A stretch of DNA of 64,000 nucleotides from Poecilobothrus nobilitatus (lineage: Eukaryota; Arthropoda; Insecta; Diptera; Dolichopodidae). The position numbers and the translations under genes are program-made. The stretch spans positions 81,654,416-81,718,415 of the forward strand of contig OX352774.1 in NCBI GenBank assembly GCA_947095535.1, read 5' to 3'. Positions 35,756 to 48,491 of the stretch are shown in pieces; position 1 is the stretch's first letter; every line of letters begins with the position of its first letter. The notes beneath the pieces are model-generated. The model was not told the origin of the DNA, did not search any database, and saw only the letters and a list, made by a program, of their open reading frames with translations.

Positions 35756-37360
35756 CTCTCTACCTTATTAAGTGTTACTATTTAGTTTGCAACTAGAACT
35801 TCAGTCCCAAAATTTGAATTTTGATATTTTTGATAATTTTTACCACATAATAAATATTTCAATACAGAAAAAACAATTTTTCCCCTTGCTTATCCTAACC
35901 AAAAAATACACGGGACCATTAATTCTGGATATAAAACCATACAAAATTTCATTAGCAGCTCAAAACAAACGAAATATTTTATAATCTGTTTTTGTTTACA
36001 TAATTGTAAAAAAATATTTGTCACCTCTACTTCCTTTTCCGGTCGCCATATAAATTTACGTCAAAATTTTTATCCAAAATCAGATTTTTTAGTTTTTTTT
36101 AATTAAACAACTTCCATTTTTTTAATTAAACAATTTCCAATTTACCTAAGTAACAACATTCAACTTATCGGATTTAATACCAAAGTTGTTGGATATTGAA
36201 GTGAACTATTTACTTGCAATAAAATTACTTTTTTTTTTATCGCAAATATCATTTTATAGAAGCTTGACAAGTTCTCACGTAATTATATTAAAACTTAAAC
36301 TAAAATATTTTTATATTTGTATGATTGTTATGTAAACATGATTTGTAAAATTTTGATGACGTATTATACTTTTCTATATATAAATACATACATGAAATTC
36401 TCTAACAATATTTTAAAATTAAAAAAAAAAAAAAATAAAGTACATAAAAAAAATTTTTTTTACAATTTCACAAAAAACAGAAAAAAAAAAAACATTTTTA
36501 CAGTAATATTTACACAAGCTTTTAAAAGGATGGTATTTGCTTGTACGGAATAACTTGTATATTGAGAGTCGGTAAATCGAATATTTTAGTTAATCCCACA
36601 TAATATAGATTTTATTGAAACATGATAGAATAAATAAAAAAAAAATAAATAAAAAATGGTGAAAAAAAAATTCAAATAAATAAATTTTATGTTTTTCTTA
36701 ATATTTGCTTTTAGTTTTTCGTCCTTTTTTTTTTCTTTGCGACATCTTTGCCAAAGCAAACATGAAACATGAAATTTTTATCTTGTTTTGACAGTTACAA
36801 CAAAAAAAAAAAGACAGAATTAAAATTTCACCAAAATCTAAAGACAGATATAGATTATATAATATATAAAAGCAAAAAACTCTACACATTTTATTTCTAC
36901 ATATTTATTTACACACACACACGTACGTACGAATATATATATATATGCAATCATACATATTTTAACTTTTAATAATGTATGTATATATAATAATATTCTA
37001 TAACTATTTTTTTTTTTTTTTTTTATTTTAAAAATATAAAACACTGTACCTATCATTTATTTACAGAAGATTATCTGATTTCAAGAAATGTCCTTTCTTA
37101 GTCCTTTCTTATTATATAATTTCATAATGTATTGTATATATATATTTAGAACTAAAAAAAAAAAAAAAAAAAAAAAAAACAGAAAATGATGAAAAATAAA
37201 AAATCAAAAAAAAAATAGGAAAGAAATGGATAAAATAAAAAATGTTCCGAATATCAGGAGTCGAATTTAATGTTACCTATACCTATAATTTTTTTTTTGT
37301 TTCATATATCAAAAATTTATTTGAGAAAGTTTTGCTTCTTGTTTTATATTCTTTTTATTT
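35756..37360. other. AT-rich sequence, no gene seen
   Basis: Homopolymer tracts (36420-36495, 37010-37030, 37155-37180), CA/GT microsatellite (36911-36930) and TA repeats. Frames are compositional. Confidence 0.55.
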
Positions 37361-38055
37361 ATAGCACATTAAAAAAAATTTGCCTATTAGTTTCACTCTG
37401 TCCGTCCGATTGTCTGTTCGTTTACACAACTTCTACAAAATTAAAGATAGAGAAATGAAATTTTAACCATGGGTAAGGTTTCATAAAAAAAATTAAGATT
37501 ATTTTGTAATGTAAAACAATGTTTTCTTGTAGCCGCAATCATTATGAAGCTACAGCCCCTCAAACTTTGAAAAAGCCCTATTTTTAAATCTGTATATTTG
37601 AGGTTCTGCTTAACATTTTTTTTTTCAATTTAAAAACGTCATTGCACAGCACTTTTTTTACTTACAAATCAATATTAAAATTATACAATTTTTTTTTTAA
37701 ATTTAGTATTTAAATTTACCGCTATGTGAAAAACAAATTTTGCATGATTTTTCTTCCTTCGTAATTCAGTCACGCTTTTACGTAGAAACTTGAAATTTTG
37801 AGGTAAGGAAAAGTTTTTAATATTAGTATTCGTCAGAATTTTTTTTTTGTGTCACCATCTGTGTAAGGACTATCGGGGCTCAAAAAGTTCAAAGTAAATG
37901 GCAAAAATTAAGTATTGAGCTTTATAATTTTATATGTGTTAATGGTATTTCTTAATTAATTATTTTAGTGACATGCACAGTTTTAAACAGTTTCTATCAC
38001 AGTCTTTTGGAAATGTGCCCCTTTAAAAACCGTTGGTTTACATTTTGTCTTGTTT
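37361..38055 (+). mobile_element. Family-B GTCY element, copy E
   Basis: Starts AGCACATTAAAAAAAATTTG, then TTTCACTCTGTCCGTCCG (GTCC tract about 37398-37410), CCATGGGTAAGGTTTCAT and TGTAGCCGCAATCATTATGAAGC. The 3' inverted repeat TTTTGGAAATGTGC is at 38005-38018; the 3' hairpin AAACC-GTT-GGTTT is perfect at 38027-38039; then TTACATTTTGTCTTG. Good preservation of both ends. Confidence 0.7.
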
Positions 38056-40464
38056 TTTTCTATACTTACTTCCTTACTCTTTAATTCTACAATTACAATT
38101 TGTACTTTTCAAAATTTTTTTTTTCTTTTGTTTTTTGTTTGTCAGTTGTGTTTTTGTTTGTTACATGCTGTTGTTTTGTTAAGCTTAATTTAATCTAAAA
38201 TATATTTTATTATATAAAGCAGTAAAATTATATTTATTAAAGAAATTGATAGATTGCCTTAGAATTTTCTTATTTTTTATAATATACATATATATATACC
38301 TTTACATATATATACTTATGTATATTTTATATAAAAAAATAATCACTTTAAATTTAAGCAATTTTATAAGTGGATTAAAAAGTAACAAATTCGTAACAAG
38401 GAAATATTAAAAGATTTTTATTTTTAAATAAGGTTTTTGGGGGAAAAAAAAAAATCTGATCTGGTTTTTTTTTAAATATTCTGTTAGAAATTTATAAAAT
38501 TTATAGGCTGGAAAAATATCTATAAATATTAACAGTTATTTTAAACATGAAATTACGTACATATTATATAAAATTTTTATATTTTAACATTTTTGTACTT
38601 AAATAAGTTATTAGAATTTGATTGATTTAGATTTTTGGATTTTGATTTAATGCAATGAGCCTATTATAACCCTAATTATTTTTAAACTTATATGTTAGTT
38701 TTTAATGAATTTGAATTTTATTACATTTCATCAAATTTTAGGATTAAGGAGTGTTCGTCCAACAACATTACTTGGACTCTTCAGCAGGCTTTGTAATGCT
38801 ATATTACCCCTAGAGAATCCCTGGTTTAAAATTTTCGGTTAGTCTTATACCTAAATAAAATTTTATCAATATCATCTGTGAAGTATAAAGACCAATCGAA
38901 AAATTTAAATTTTATTTTATTTAAATTTTTGCAAATACTTTTTTTATGGTAGATGCAAGTATATTACAACAAATGGTAACTATAAGTTTGGTGCCCAGGT
39001 ATAATTACCCATAGAAATATGTTTGATTCAACTTTATTACTCCATCAAAGCGGAGAGATAATGGAATTTATAAAAATAAAAACACACACTTTCGGTTTTA
39101 TTACCCGTTAAAAAAAAAAACGTTTTATAATATTTAATTTTTCAAATTGCATAATACTCAAAAAAAAATTATACAACAACTGTAAAATGTGCATATATAG
39201 CATATAGCGTACATAGTGTACATTTATTTGTGCATATATATAGCGTATAGCGTTTGTATACTAAAAATTGAGGTGATTTCGATTGTGGTGGAAATTTCGG
39301 TAAACAGAAATGAATATGGAATGGAATTTAATATTAAAAACAAAATTATTTTTAAATTATGTACAACTTTCAGATCTCTAACAAGCTACATGATATATAT
39401 ATATACATACATATTTAAAAAGAAAAAATAATCTTTTCAAATTTTTAGACTGTCTCTTCCATATCGAGTTACAAAATATTAATGAATGTAATTTTAAATC
39501 CAATTTAAATCCAAAAATTTATGGGTAATCAAAATATCAGTTAGGCATTAATTATTAATTATTTAATATTTATTATAAAATAAATCGTTTAAAATACATA
39601 ATATAGTTACATACACAATATGTACATTATGTAAATATTCAATAAAATTAATAAGGAACAAAAAAAAATGAATTAATAAAATTTTAATATTTTAAATAAA
39701 AATTAAATAAAACAAAAAAAAAAATTTTTTTAAATAAATTAAAATACACATAAGTAAATGGAATTAAAAATGTAATTTAAATTTTGTTTTAAAAGGACAG
39801 ATCTTTAAATAAAAAATTAAATCAATTGTAAATAAATTAATTAAAAATAAATTATCCTTATTAAATATTTAATTTTTTGTTAATTTTATTTAAAAAAAAT
39901 TTTAAATTAATATCCTTTATTTATTTAATACATTCATTAAAATTGTTTATTAACACTTTTTACTACATAAATTTTATATTACCGATCAATTTATTTTATT
40001 CTTTTTTTTAACTCATAAAAGAAAACACTTTAAAAATAATATTTACGTATATCCTACATTGAATGCTAAATATTCGCATTTTAATAATAAATTTTAAAAT
40101 TTAAATCTAATATAATCCATTTATTTTATAAATCCCATAAGAATATTAACATTTTTATATATCAAACATACGAAATAAAAACAACTTATAATAAAAAATT
40201 TGAGAAATGAATTTGAATCGAAATGGAAATCTAATTTTCTTAAAACTCATTCCTTATAAATATACATATATATACATACTGATATTAATTCGGTTTGATA
40301 ATGAATAATAGGCGATATGACAAAAGTACCGGAGACAAAAGTTCTCCGAGGACTTAAAACTGAAAAAATAAATCAAAAATCTCTGTAAGACTCTAAGTTC
40401 GATGACTGAGCCAAAAATCCCAATATATCAATTTATATATTCGTTCATGTGATATTCTATTCTA
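38056..40464. other. AT-rich sequence, no gene seen
   Basis: Very AT-rich, with TATATA tracts at 38285-38335 and 39395-39415 and CATATATAGC-type repeats near 39190-39250. No gene supported. Confidence 0.55.
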
Positions 40465-40790
40465 CTTGGGATAGATTTTAAAGTTGGTTACAAAATCATG
40501 GTTACTCCTTTTAAAACAATATTTATGTTTGATCTATGGAAAAAGGAAATATACTCTGAATTCGCATCTAACTCTAAAATCCCTTCCAATTTCGTCTGTT
40601 CGAGATTCTATATTAAAGTGGATTTTAAAGTTGTTAACAAAACCAAGATTGCCCATTTTTCCAGAGTACCTAATTATTTATTTATTCTGGATAAAGGGAA
40701 CATCCTGATTTTGTAGCAAACTCTAAAATCTTATCATTCTGGAAAAAAGGAGATATCCTCATTTTGTAACCAACTGTAAAATCTTATCAA
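40465..40790. repeat. CTGATTTTG-module cluster in alternating orientation
   Basis: A module of about 60 bp, roughly AAAGGG-ATATCCTGATTTTGTA-CAACTCTAAAATC, occurs several times. It is minus-oriented near 40470 and 40617 (GATTTTAAAGTTG) and plus-oriented near 40540, 40690 and 40750. The same module is found at 43.9-44.2 kb, at 58.4-58.56 kb and, more weakly, in the core of the 31.8-kb fold-back element. The 70-codon frames over it are not protein-like. Confidence 0.65.
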
Positions 40791-42570
40791 AAAAATATTC
40801 AAATCAATAATTTCACTTTTATAAATTTTGGAAATAATTGATTTTTTTAATATGTGAATTATAAATATTTCTGTTTATGGAATTATAAGAAATTTCAAAA
40901 AAGATTGAATCTTCAAAGAAATACTTTAGTTTTGGAAGGGGAGTTTTTCCATAGGCTGGTCTATCTTAAATTTTAAGCCATACCCGATTTTGAATCAATT
41001 CGAAATGAACCAACTACTATTCGAAATGACTCTATTATTATTCCGTGATATGACATATGACTCAACAAACAAGCAAAAACTTCCTAGGGGGATTCACTTT
41101 ATAAAATGGACATTTGAAAAGGGACATTATTTACCGCAAAAGCCGATTTCATAAAACACCATATTATATATTGATATGAGTATAGTTTTTATGGCAAAAT
41201 TAAATATTGATGCTTTTTTAAAAACAAATCATTTTTTCAAGCAGATATGAGTTGAGAAAAATTGAAACGCTTCTTCAAAAAATATTACGTTAAGTGCTGT
41301 GTTTTTACATTTTCAATACTTAATTTTACTGTTTGATTAAATTTTTTAGTGTATAGAAATACAAGTTTTGGCTAAAAACAATGCTATACACAAACATTTT
41401 TTTAATGCTTTGTCCTATACGTTAAATAATAATATTTCTGCCTTTTAATTAATCTTCTTTTATTCTTTTAATTTTTATTACATATACGTGAATCCGATTA
41501 CATATATACATATTTAAAAAGAAGAACATAAACCTATCAAAAATATATATAAACGTTTTAATAACAAATTATAAAAATTATAAATGAAAAACATGCATTT
41601 TAAACGCTAACTTTATTATAAACATCAATCTGAAATTACGAAGGTAACACTTTATTTTGTTACCTTCGTAAAATTGTAACCTTTTAAGATGACATTTAAT
41701 ATAAATCGTTCTGATCGAGGTGATCAATCGTTGTGATCAAAATCGATATACAAATTTTGGAAAATTTATAAATTCCTTTTTTTTTTTGATAGATTTTAAA
41801 GTGATATTATTGACAGTCAAACAACCATAAATAAATCAAAATATACTTTCAAAATCAAATTAATTTTCAGATGTCAAAAATAATTTCTCTAGTATACTTT
41901 TTTTTAAGTGAGGGATAATGGGGTTAATAAAAAACACAGTTATAAAAGATAATTTTCTTTTTAAAACAACTTCAAGCTACTTCCATAAATCAGAAATAAT
42001 AAAACTCAATAAGATAAATTAATTTTTATCTATAATTATAGAATTGAACCTATTTTTAGCAACCTATACTTAGTTCTTCTTTTAGCAATGTCTAACATTA
42101 TCTAATCTAATTTTCTACAACATAGTTAAACGTTTAAGGTAAACTGTACTGAAATCTGACATTTGAAACTTATTATTTAATTAATGGTAAAATACACATT
42201 TGTATATTTGACAGATTATCAAAAACAAAAAGTGTTAATTAGTTTTAATTTGGCCTTTTGTAGGTTACCTGTATATTTGTCTGCCTATCCAATACAATTT
42301 TAAACGTAGATATTTTTTAAACATAACCTATTTTTTTCATCTTTTCATCCTGTTTGTTTATCTGCAAAATTTATTTAAAATAAAATCCAAAGCTGAAAGT
42401 TTCCCACCTTATATTTTTACATGTATTAAAAATGTACAATATATAAACTTAAAATTGAAGAAAATGTCTATTGATTTTTCATAATTTTCCATAAAAATCC
42501 TAAAAATTAGGAAATTTTATTAGGAAAAATTGTCATCTCCAATATTTTAAAATGTTTTTACTATACAGTT
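40791..42570. other. AT-rich sequence with one strong hairpin
   Basis: Apart from the hairpin at 41636-41671 (listed separately) no repeat family or gene is seen. GATCGAGGTGATCAATCG-type short inverted motifs lie near 41715-41740. Confidence 0.5.
41636..41671. other. Perfect 14-bp hairpin
   Basis: TTACGAAGGTAACA (41636-41649), an 8-nt loop, and TGTTACCTTCGTAA (41658-41671). The stem is much more GC-rich than its surroundings and has no mismatch. It is not followed by a T-run, and its function is unknown. Confidence 0.9.
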
Positions 42571-42599
42571 GAAAATGTGCGCCTTTAAAAATATTTCAT

Positions 42600-43190
42600 T
42601 CTATATGAGTACTGGATTAATCTTAGCACATTTTGAAAACTTTTTTCTTATTAGTTTTATTCAGTTCGTTCGTCCGTTCGTCGATCCGTTTTCAAAACTT
42701 CTACAACATTTAAGATATAGAACAAAGAAAAATATAATAACAAACATAAATAGGTCTCTTAAATAAATTAATGTTCCATCTCATCTATTACGTTTCTCAT
42801 CTATTATGTTCCTTAAAGTTTGAAAAAGTCCCATTTTAAAATGTGCATATCTCAAGTTCAGTGTTTTAATCTAAAAACCTCAAACAACAGGACATTTTTT
42901 TAGTATTACAAATCAATATCAAAATTATACATTTTTTTCTAATTTACATAGTATTTACATTTACCACGTTAAGTGATAACTTCGGTACTTTTTTCATTAG
43001 AACCTAGAAATTTTGATAGAAGAAAAACCTTTCAGAATTAGTATAAGTAACTATAGAAATTTATGTTTCATCTCGTCCTGGTTAAGAATTCATAGGAAAC
43101 AAAAATTTAAATTTTTGGGATTTTTACACAGTCTGTTGTAAGAAAAAAAGGGCTTCTAAAAACCTTTGCTTTTACATCTTACCTTGTATT
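42600..43190 (+). mobile_element. Family-B GTCY element, copy F, preceded by an extra 3'-end fragment
   Basis: AGCACATTTTGAAAAC (about 42626), TTAGTTTTATTCAGTTCGTTCGTCCG (GTCY tract about 42660-42690), CTTCTACAACATTTAAGAT, and a tail GGCTTCTAAAAACCTTTGCTTTTACATCTTACCTTG ending about 43190. Immediately upstream, 42571-42605 reads GAAAATGTGCGCCTTTAAAAATATTTCATTCTA, which is the 3' tail of the same family. This suggests two copies once lay head to tail. Diverged, non-coding. Confidence 0.55.
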
Positions 43191-43889
43191 TATAATTACT
43201 TTAAAAGAAACTCAAATATTTTCCATAATTTGAATCACGTGGGATTTTATAAAACTGTCATATAAAATTTATTTTCATCGCAATCGCAATTAGAAAATTT
43301 TATAACTCAAAAGTATGTATGTGTGTGTATTTGCTGTAACAAAATTCAATCACAAATTGAATTAAAATATGAATAGAACAGTTAGGAAAAGGCTTTTTTT
43401 TTTGTTTGACAGTTTTAGAATGGTTACAATAATTACATATAACTATTCAAATTTTAACAAAACAAAAATACAGGTAAAGTTGATAGGCCAATTAAGCTTA
43501 TTTTTTTTTTTTTAATTTTTCTTTTAAAGTTGTATTTTGAAAGGAGACTTTACAAGAACCTTAATCCCTACGATTTTAAACAAGCAAAATGTTCTTTACT
43601 GCAACAAATTTGTAAGGAAAATATCAGTTTTCATTTCCATTCGAATTTTTATTTAACTTTTTATGTGGCTTCGCGAAATAAGTCCCTCCAAAACATAATT
43701 TTTATAAAAGTATCCAACTTTTAGGCTAATCTTGTTTTTGGTTAAGGCCAAAATTTTATACAAATTTAAATAGGTAATAAAAATGAGTAGCTTTTAAATT
43801 TTCTATCTAGTTTACTATTTTTTATACAGAAATGCCAACATTTAATTATTTTGCGGGGAAGCCTGTAAGGATTGACATATATATACTAT
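43191..43889. other. Unannotated AT-rich spacer
   Basis: A 64-codon frame (43530-43724) has no recognised motif. Otherwise poly-T and a short GT-rich microsatellite near 43315-43330. Confidence 0.5.
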
Positions 43890-44190
43890 TAGTATTGATT
43901 TTTGAGTTGGGTTCAAAATCAGGATTACAGTTACAGTTCCTGAATATGTATACATATATATATATATATATATCTATATGCCAGATCCTGAATTAGGAGG
44001 GATTTTAGAGTTGGATTCAAAATCAGGATATTCCCCTTTTATGGGATATTTAAATATATAAGAATATATACGGCTTATTTAAGTAAGAAGGAATTTTAGA
44101 GTTTGACTCAAAATCAGGATATTCCCCTTTTATAGGATATTTAAATATATGAGAATATATAGGACATATTTAAGTAATCAAGTAAGAAAA
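43890..44190 (-). repeat. CTGATTTTG-module tandem, three units of about 91-104 bp
   Basis: GATTTTAGAGTTGGATTCAAAATCAGGATATTCCCC begins at 44001 and recurs from 44092. A weaker unit starts near 43897. Units are joined by TTTAAATATAT(A/G)AGAATATATA. A TATATA run at 43950-43970 separates the first two. This is the same module as at 40.5 kb, here all in one orientation. Confidence 0.75.
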
Positions 44191-45110
44191 GAAATTCTTA
44201 TGACCCAACTTCAGAAAAATATCTTTGATTTTGAACTTTTTTCCATAATAATACATATTTTAAATGTTTTTGGTGACTTTTTTCATATGCAAAAAGCCGC
44301 CATTATATATTTTTTATGAAAATGCACCAAAATAAACGAATAAAGTCCCAATTTTAGCGAATTTTTACATATGCAAAAAGTTTGCAAAGTGTCATACAAA
44401 TTTTGTGGACTTTTTTCGTTTTTGGTTTTGGGCACTGTTTTCTTTGAACTTTTTTGATGGAGCCTATTTATATATGTATGTTTGCATATATACGGATAAG
44501 TTTTTTAAAAAAATATGTTGAGAATTACTTGATTTTTGTTTTTGTAAATCATAGAAATCATAGAAATAGAATCAGTTACACATATATGAATTATATGGGA
44601 GTATTCCTGCTGTGTTGAAAAGAAAATTTTTTTTCGAATGAAATTTTTTAAATTCAATTCCCTGTTTTTGTTTATTTTTTGAACAGAGTTAATCAATTAA
44701 TTTTTTTTTCTAGGCTCTTAGAATTTTGGTTTTCTTTTATGTTAAATTTATTTGACTTTTAATCTTTTGAAATTGTTGTTAGAAATATTTTTTATTCGTG
44801 TTGAATTTAAAAATATCCTGCACAAGGATGAAAAATATTTTTGTGGTATTTGAACAGTTTAAATAAAAATTAAAGTTTGGATGATAATTATTATATTGTA
44901 CAAAGTAATATTCTATATTATAACAAAGTAATATACTTATAAATACCACAATAAAAAGCATTTATTTAGATCAATTTAAAAATTCTTCGGGAATATCTCG
45001 ACTCGTCAAGTTCAAGTCATATTTTAATCATTTTGTAATAAAATTGATAAACTTCTTTTTGTAATTATCATTTTTAATGTAAATTAACAAAAAAGTGGTC
45101 AACTAAATAT
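44191..45110. other. AT-rich sequence, no gene seen
   Basis: CATATGCAAAAAG occurs twice (about 44283 and 44372). Nothing else recognised. Confidence 0.5.
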
Positions 45111-45325
45111 CATTCACAATAAGTTATAAAAATTATAAACGTCATTCACAATAAGTTATTAAAATTTTAAATGTCATTCATTATAATAAGTTATAAAAAT
45201 TTTAAATGTCATTCACAATAAGTTATAGAAATTATAAACGTCATTCACAATAAGTTATAAAAATTTTAAATGTCATTCACAATAAGTTATAAAAATTTTA
45301 AAATTCATTCACAATAATTTCTATT
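45111..45325. repeat. 32-bp minisatellite, seven copies
   Basis: CATTCACAATAAGTTATAAA starts at 45111, 45143, 45175 (a variant of 35 bp), 45210, 45242, 45274 and 45306. Units alternate between AATTATAAACGT and AATTTTAAATGT second halves. There are no unique spacers between units, so this is a plain tandem array. Confidence 0.95.
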
Positions 45326-46256
45326 TAAGTAATATTTAATCAATAACAGTGTTTCTGTTGGCTATAAATGAAATATTAATTTTTTTTTTATTTTCTTTAT
45401 CCTATCTTCAACCATACAAGAAACCACTGTATAGTAGTATGTAGTTAGAGTATCATATATAAAGACTAGAAGATGTAGAGTAAGTGAGTAAAAATTGCAC
45501 AATTTTGATGTTTTTTGATAATTGCGAAAATCCCGAAAAATAATTGGCAAAAAAAATTTTAAAAACTTAAAAAAACCGTGAAAATTTATGTATAGTTTCC
45601 GTCAAGGTAATAGTTTTTAAATAGTTTTTTAAAAATAAAATAAGTATTGTAAAATAATTAAAATAATCAAATACAAGTAATGTTATAAATTTAAAAAAAA
45701 AAAAAATATTTCAATAATAAAAAGGAAAATAAAGCTTAATATATTTGTTTTTTATTGAACACTTACATAAAAACTTTTCAAGGTATTTTACTTGATTAAA
45801 CAATGAATATGAAACTTACCTAAAAATAAAAAAAAAATTAATTTTATTAATTAAAAATATAATTCATTATGTAAATATTAATAATATAGATAAAAAATTG
45901 TATATTTTATAATATTTATAAAAGATTAAATTTTTATTTTTAGATTCAGTGAAAACTGGTATTTTTTTTCTTTTAAATTCACTATAAGGGGCATATGACA
46001 TGCAGAAAGTATCTTTGTATTCAAATTAGTCAAAATTTTGTTTTCCTTCATGCAAATCACTTCAGATAAATATAACATATTTTTATTATAATTAACCGAT
46101 GGGGTTTGAAGACTTCTCCGATCAGAAATACTTTAATTGCAAATGAATACCTTTTGGAAAAAGTTGGTAGACTTATTATTTTTCAAAACAAAATGTGACT
46201 TCATAAATAACAATTTAAGCAATCACTACCCCTTTTTTTAAAAGTCCTCCTTTTAT
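45326..46256. other. AT-rich sequence, no gene seen
   Basis: No repeat family or coding signal recognised. Confidence 0.5.
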
Positions 46257-46915
46257 CTAAGGGTCCGTTTATATTGGGGGTGCGTCATGCGATAAGTGGT
46301 AAAAGCATCGATACCAATGTAGGGTACTAAATTAAATACGTATTTCTCATATTTCAAATGTTTATATTGCAGATTCATTTTGATCTTTTAATTCGAGAAT
46401 CGAGAAAGCTTTATTCAATTATTCAATTCATATAAGAGGGTAAAGTGCCTATAAAACATTTTTTTTTTTTTTAATTTTTTATCTTGATATAAAATCAGAT
46501 TAATATTATTGCCAACTTAACTAAATGTTAGCCTATTTCTCTCTTGTAGAATTGGTCTAGTTTTTTCTCAGCTCGTGATCGAATTTAATCAAAGGTTTCT
46601 ACTTTCAATCTCATTAAATCATCAATTTTAATTGGTTCTTGCCTTTACTCTTCATAAAAATGTTAAAATTACCCAAACGCATATTTTTCCTTATTGATAG
46701 GATAAGAAATATCTTTTCTTCTTGATAGAATGAGCACTAAAATTCCCTTTCTTTTAATTAAAAATTAACTTCTATTAAAAGCACTCCCTTCGTTTATCAA
46801 ATCTTGACAATATAAACACAATGTAAAAGCACAAAGAAAAACAATGCACATATCGACGATCTTATCGATTTTTATATCACTTATCTCAGCGCCAGTATAA
46901 ATGCACTCTAAGGGT
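46257..46915. mobile_element. Non-autonomous TIR transposon with 8-bp target-site duplication
   Basis: CTAAGGGT is present at 46257-46264 and again at 46908-46915, bounding a 643-bp element. The termini are imperfect inverted repeats: left CCGTTTATATTGGGGG..GATAAGTGGTAAAA..ATCGATA, right (inverse) AGTGCATTTATACTGG..GATAAGTGATATAAAAATCGATA. An 8-bp duplication fits the hAT and P superfamilies; the ends do not let me choose. No frame over 60 codons lies inside, so it depends on a transposase elsewhere. Confidence 0.8.
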
Positions 46916-48287
46916 ATAGACATAATTATCTTATTTTTGGAATGTCAAAATAATTTTATAATGGTCCTAAAATGTAGGTTTTACGGTTACAGTTAAATCA
47001 ACAAGCTCAACATTTAATGCTTATAAAATATTTTTTTATAATATGAATTTCCTAACCTAACAGAGAACAAGTAAAGTCTTCAATAATTAACTTATGTCAT
47101 TATATTAAACACTTGCCAAATTAAAGGTATTAATATATAACATGATAAAATATACAATAAATTAAATATTTCTAAAAATGCCAAAATTAATCCTTGTACT
47201 CATTAAGTTAAGTCCTTTTTTTGTTTAGCTGGGTATAGAAATTTGATCCTTACATAATCAAATTTTATGAAGTACGTATAATTTTAGTTTAAATCATTTT
47301 TTAATTGTCCTTTGCAATGAGAACAAGTAAGTATATACATATTATTTTCAAAACAATGCCTGAGGTTAGGAATAATACAACGAAATAAACTAAACGTTTA
47401 TTAGTCATATTTTTTTTTTTATTATTTAAATAAAGTGGTTATGTAACTAATAGCAAACTTAAATTATACATTGTATTATATTATTCTAAAAAAAATTTAT
47501 TGAATTTATTCTAAATAAATTAAAATCACTACAGTAATTTCTTCCGATCTATTATTTTATTGCAACATTATCAATAAAATAATCAAATAATGACGATTGA
47601 TTTGTATTATTGATTAATTAGTTTTTTTTTTTATAAAAAAATATTTTAGAAATTAAATTTAATGGCCTTCCTTTCATATGTATATTATTATGTACAGGAA
47701 TACTATTTAAAAACTTCGAAGGATATTTAAATTGATTTTAAACTTTTTTTAAAACCAATTTATTTATATTATTAAATGACAAGGCTAAATATAAAACCAA
47801 AGGTTTTTAAACCGCACATTTACAAAAATATTAACCAAAACTTTAATTTTTAGGTAAAAATTAGTTTTACCGAAAAAAAAAAGGTTTAAAAGGCACTGTA
47901 AAATTGAAAGACATTATATGTTCAATTCCTATAAGAATGCCTATTTAGTTGAGAAATGGTTTTTTACTTATTCTGCTAAGTTTTTTTAATCTCATTTCCA
48001 CAAAAATGTTTCCGATATCCTTATCCTTAAAATCAATCTGTTCATTTATACTAAAGATCCCATTCTAAAATTTGGTTTTAAAGGGGTTACTTTAGGTTAG
48101 ATTTAATTTAACACTATATCAGAAAGAACCATATGAAATTCCTCTGGATGACTTTTGAAGTTTCGCACTGACCCTCATAAAGACAAAATTCAATTTGTGG
48201 TCAATTAGTTTTAAATATGCTAGAAATAAGTAAGAATTACCGTAGAAAATGTATTTTCTATATTACCCTCTTTTTGTTTTTTTTTTT
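46916..48287. other. AT-rich sequence, no gene seen
   Basis: No repeat family or coding signal recognised. Confidence 0.5.
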
Positions 48288-48491
48288 TTTTGTCCCATAA
48301 ATGTGCATGTGCAATGTGCATTTTTGTCCCACATAAATGTAAGAAGGAAATTACACAGCCTTTTCATTTCAGGCGTGGCTGTACATGTCGTAAGGGAATA
48401 TTGCTCTTACGACGTGTATGGAAACCCACACTTCCTCGGTGTTTACAGCGTATTTTATACGCTTTTACCTATTAGACCACAGAGGCACCTC
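48280..48491 (-). mobile_element. tRNA-derived SINE, copy 3
   Basis: Minus-strand copy. The head is at high coordinates, with box A TGGTCTAATAGG (48468-48479) and the anticodon-like hairpin AGCGTA/TACGCT. Box B is broken (GGGTTTCCATAC). The body has two clear hairpins: GTCGTAAG/CTTACGAC (48387-48413) and ACAGCC/GGCTGT near 48356-48382. The 3' tail repeats ACATTTATG..GGGACAAAA and runs into poly-A (the T-run at 48280-48292 on the plus strand). A target duplication could not be read securely. The 83-codon plus-strand frame over it is a shadow. Confidence 0.82.

Noticed and set aside
45111..45325. A CRISPR-like array
   Set aside because: The 32-bp units abut each other without unique spacers, and the window is eukaryotic.
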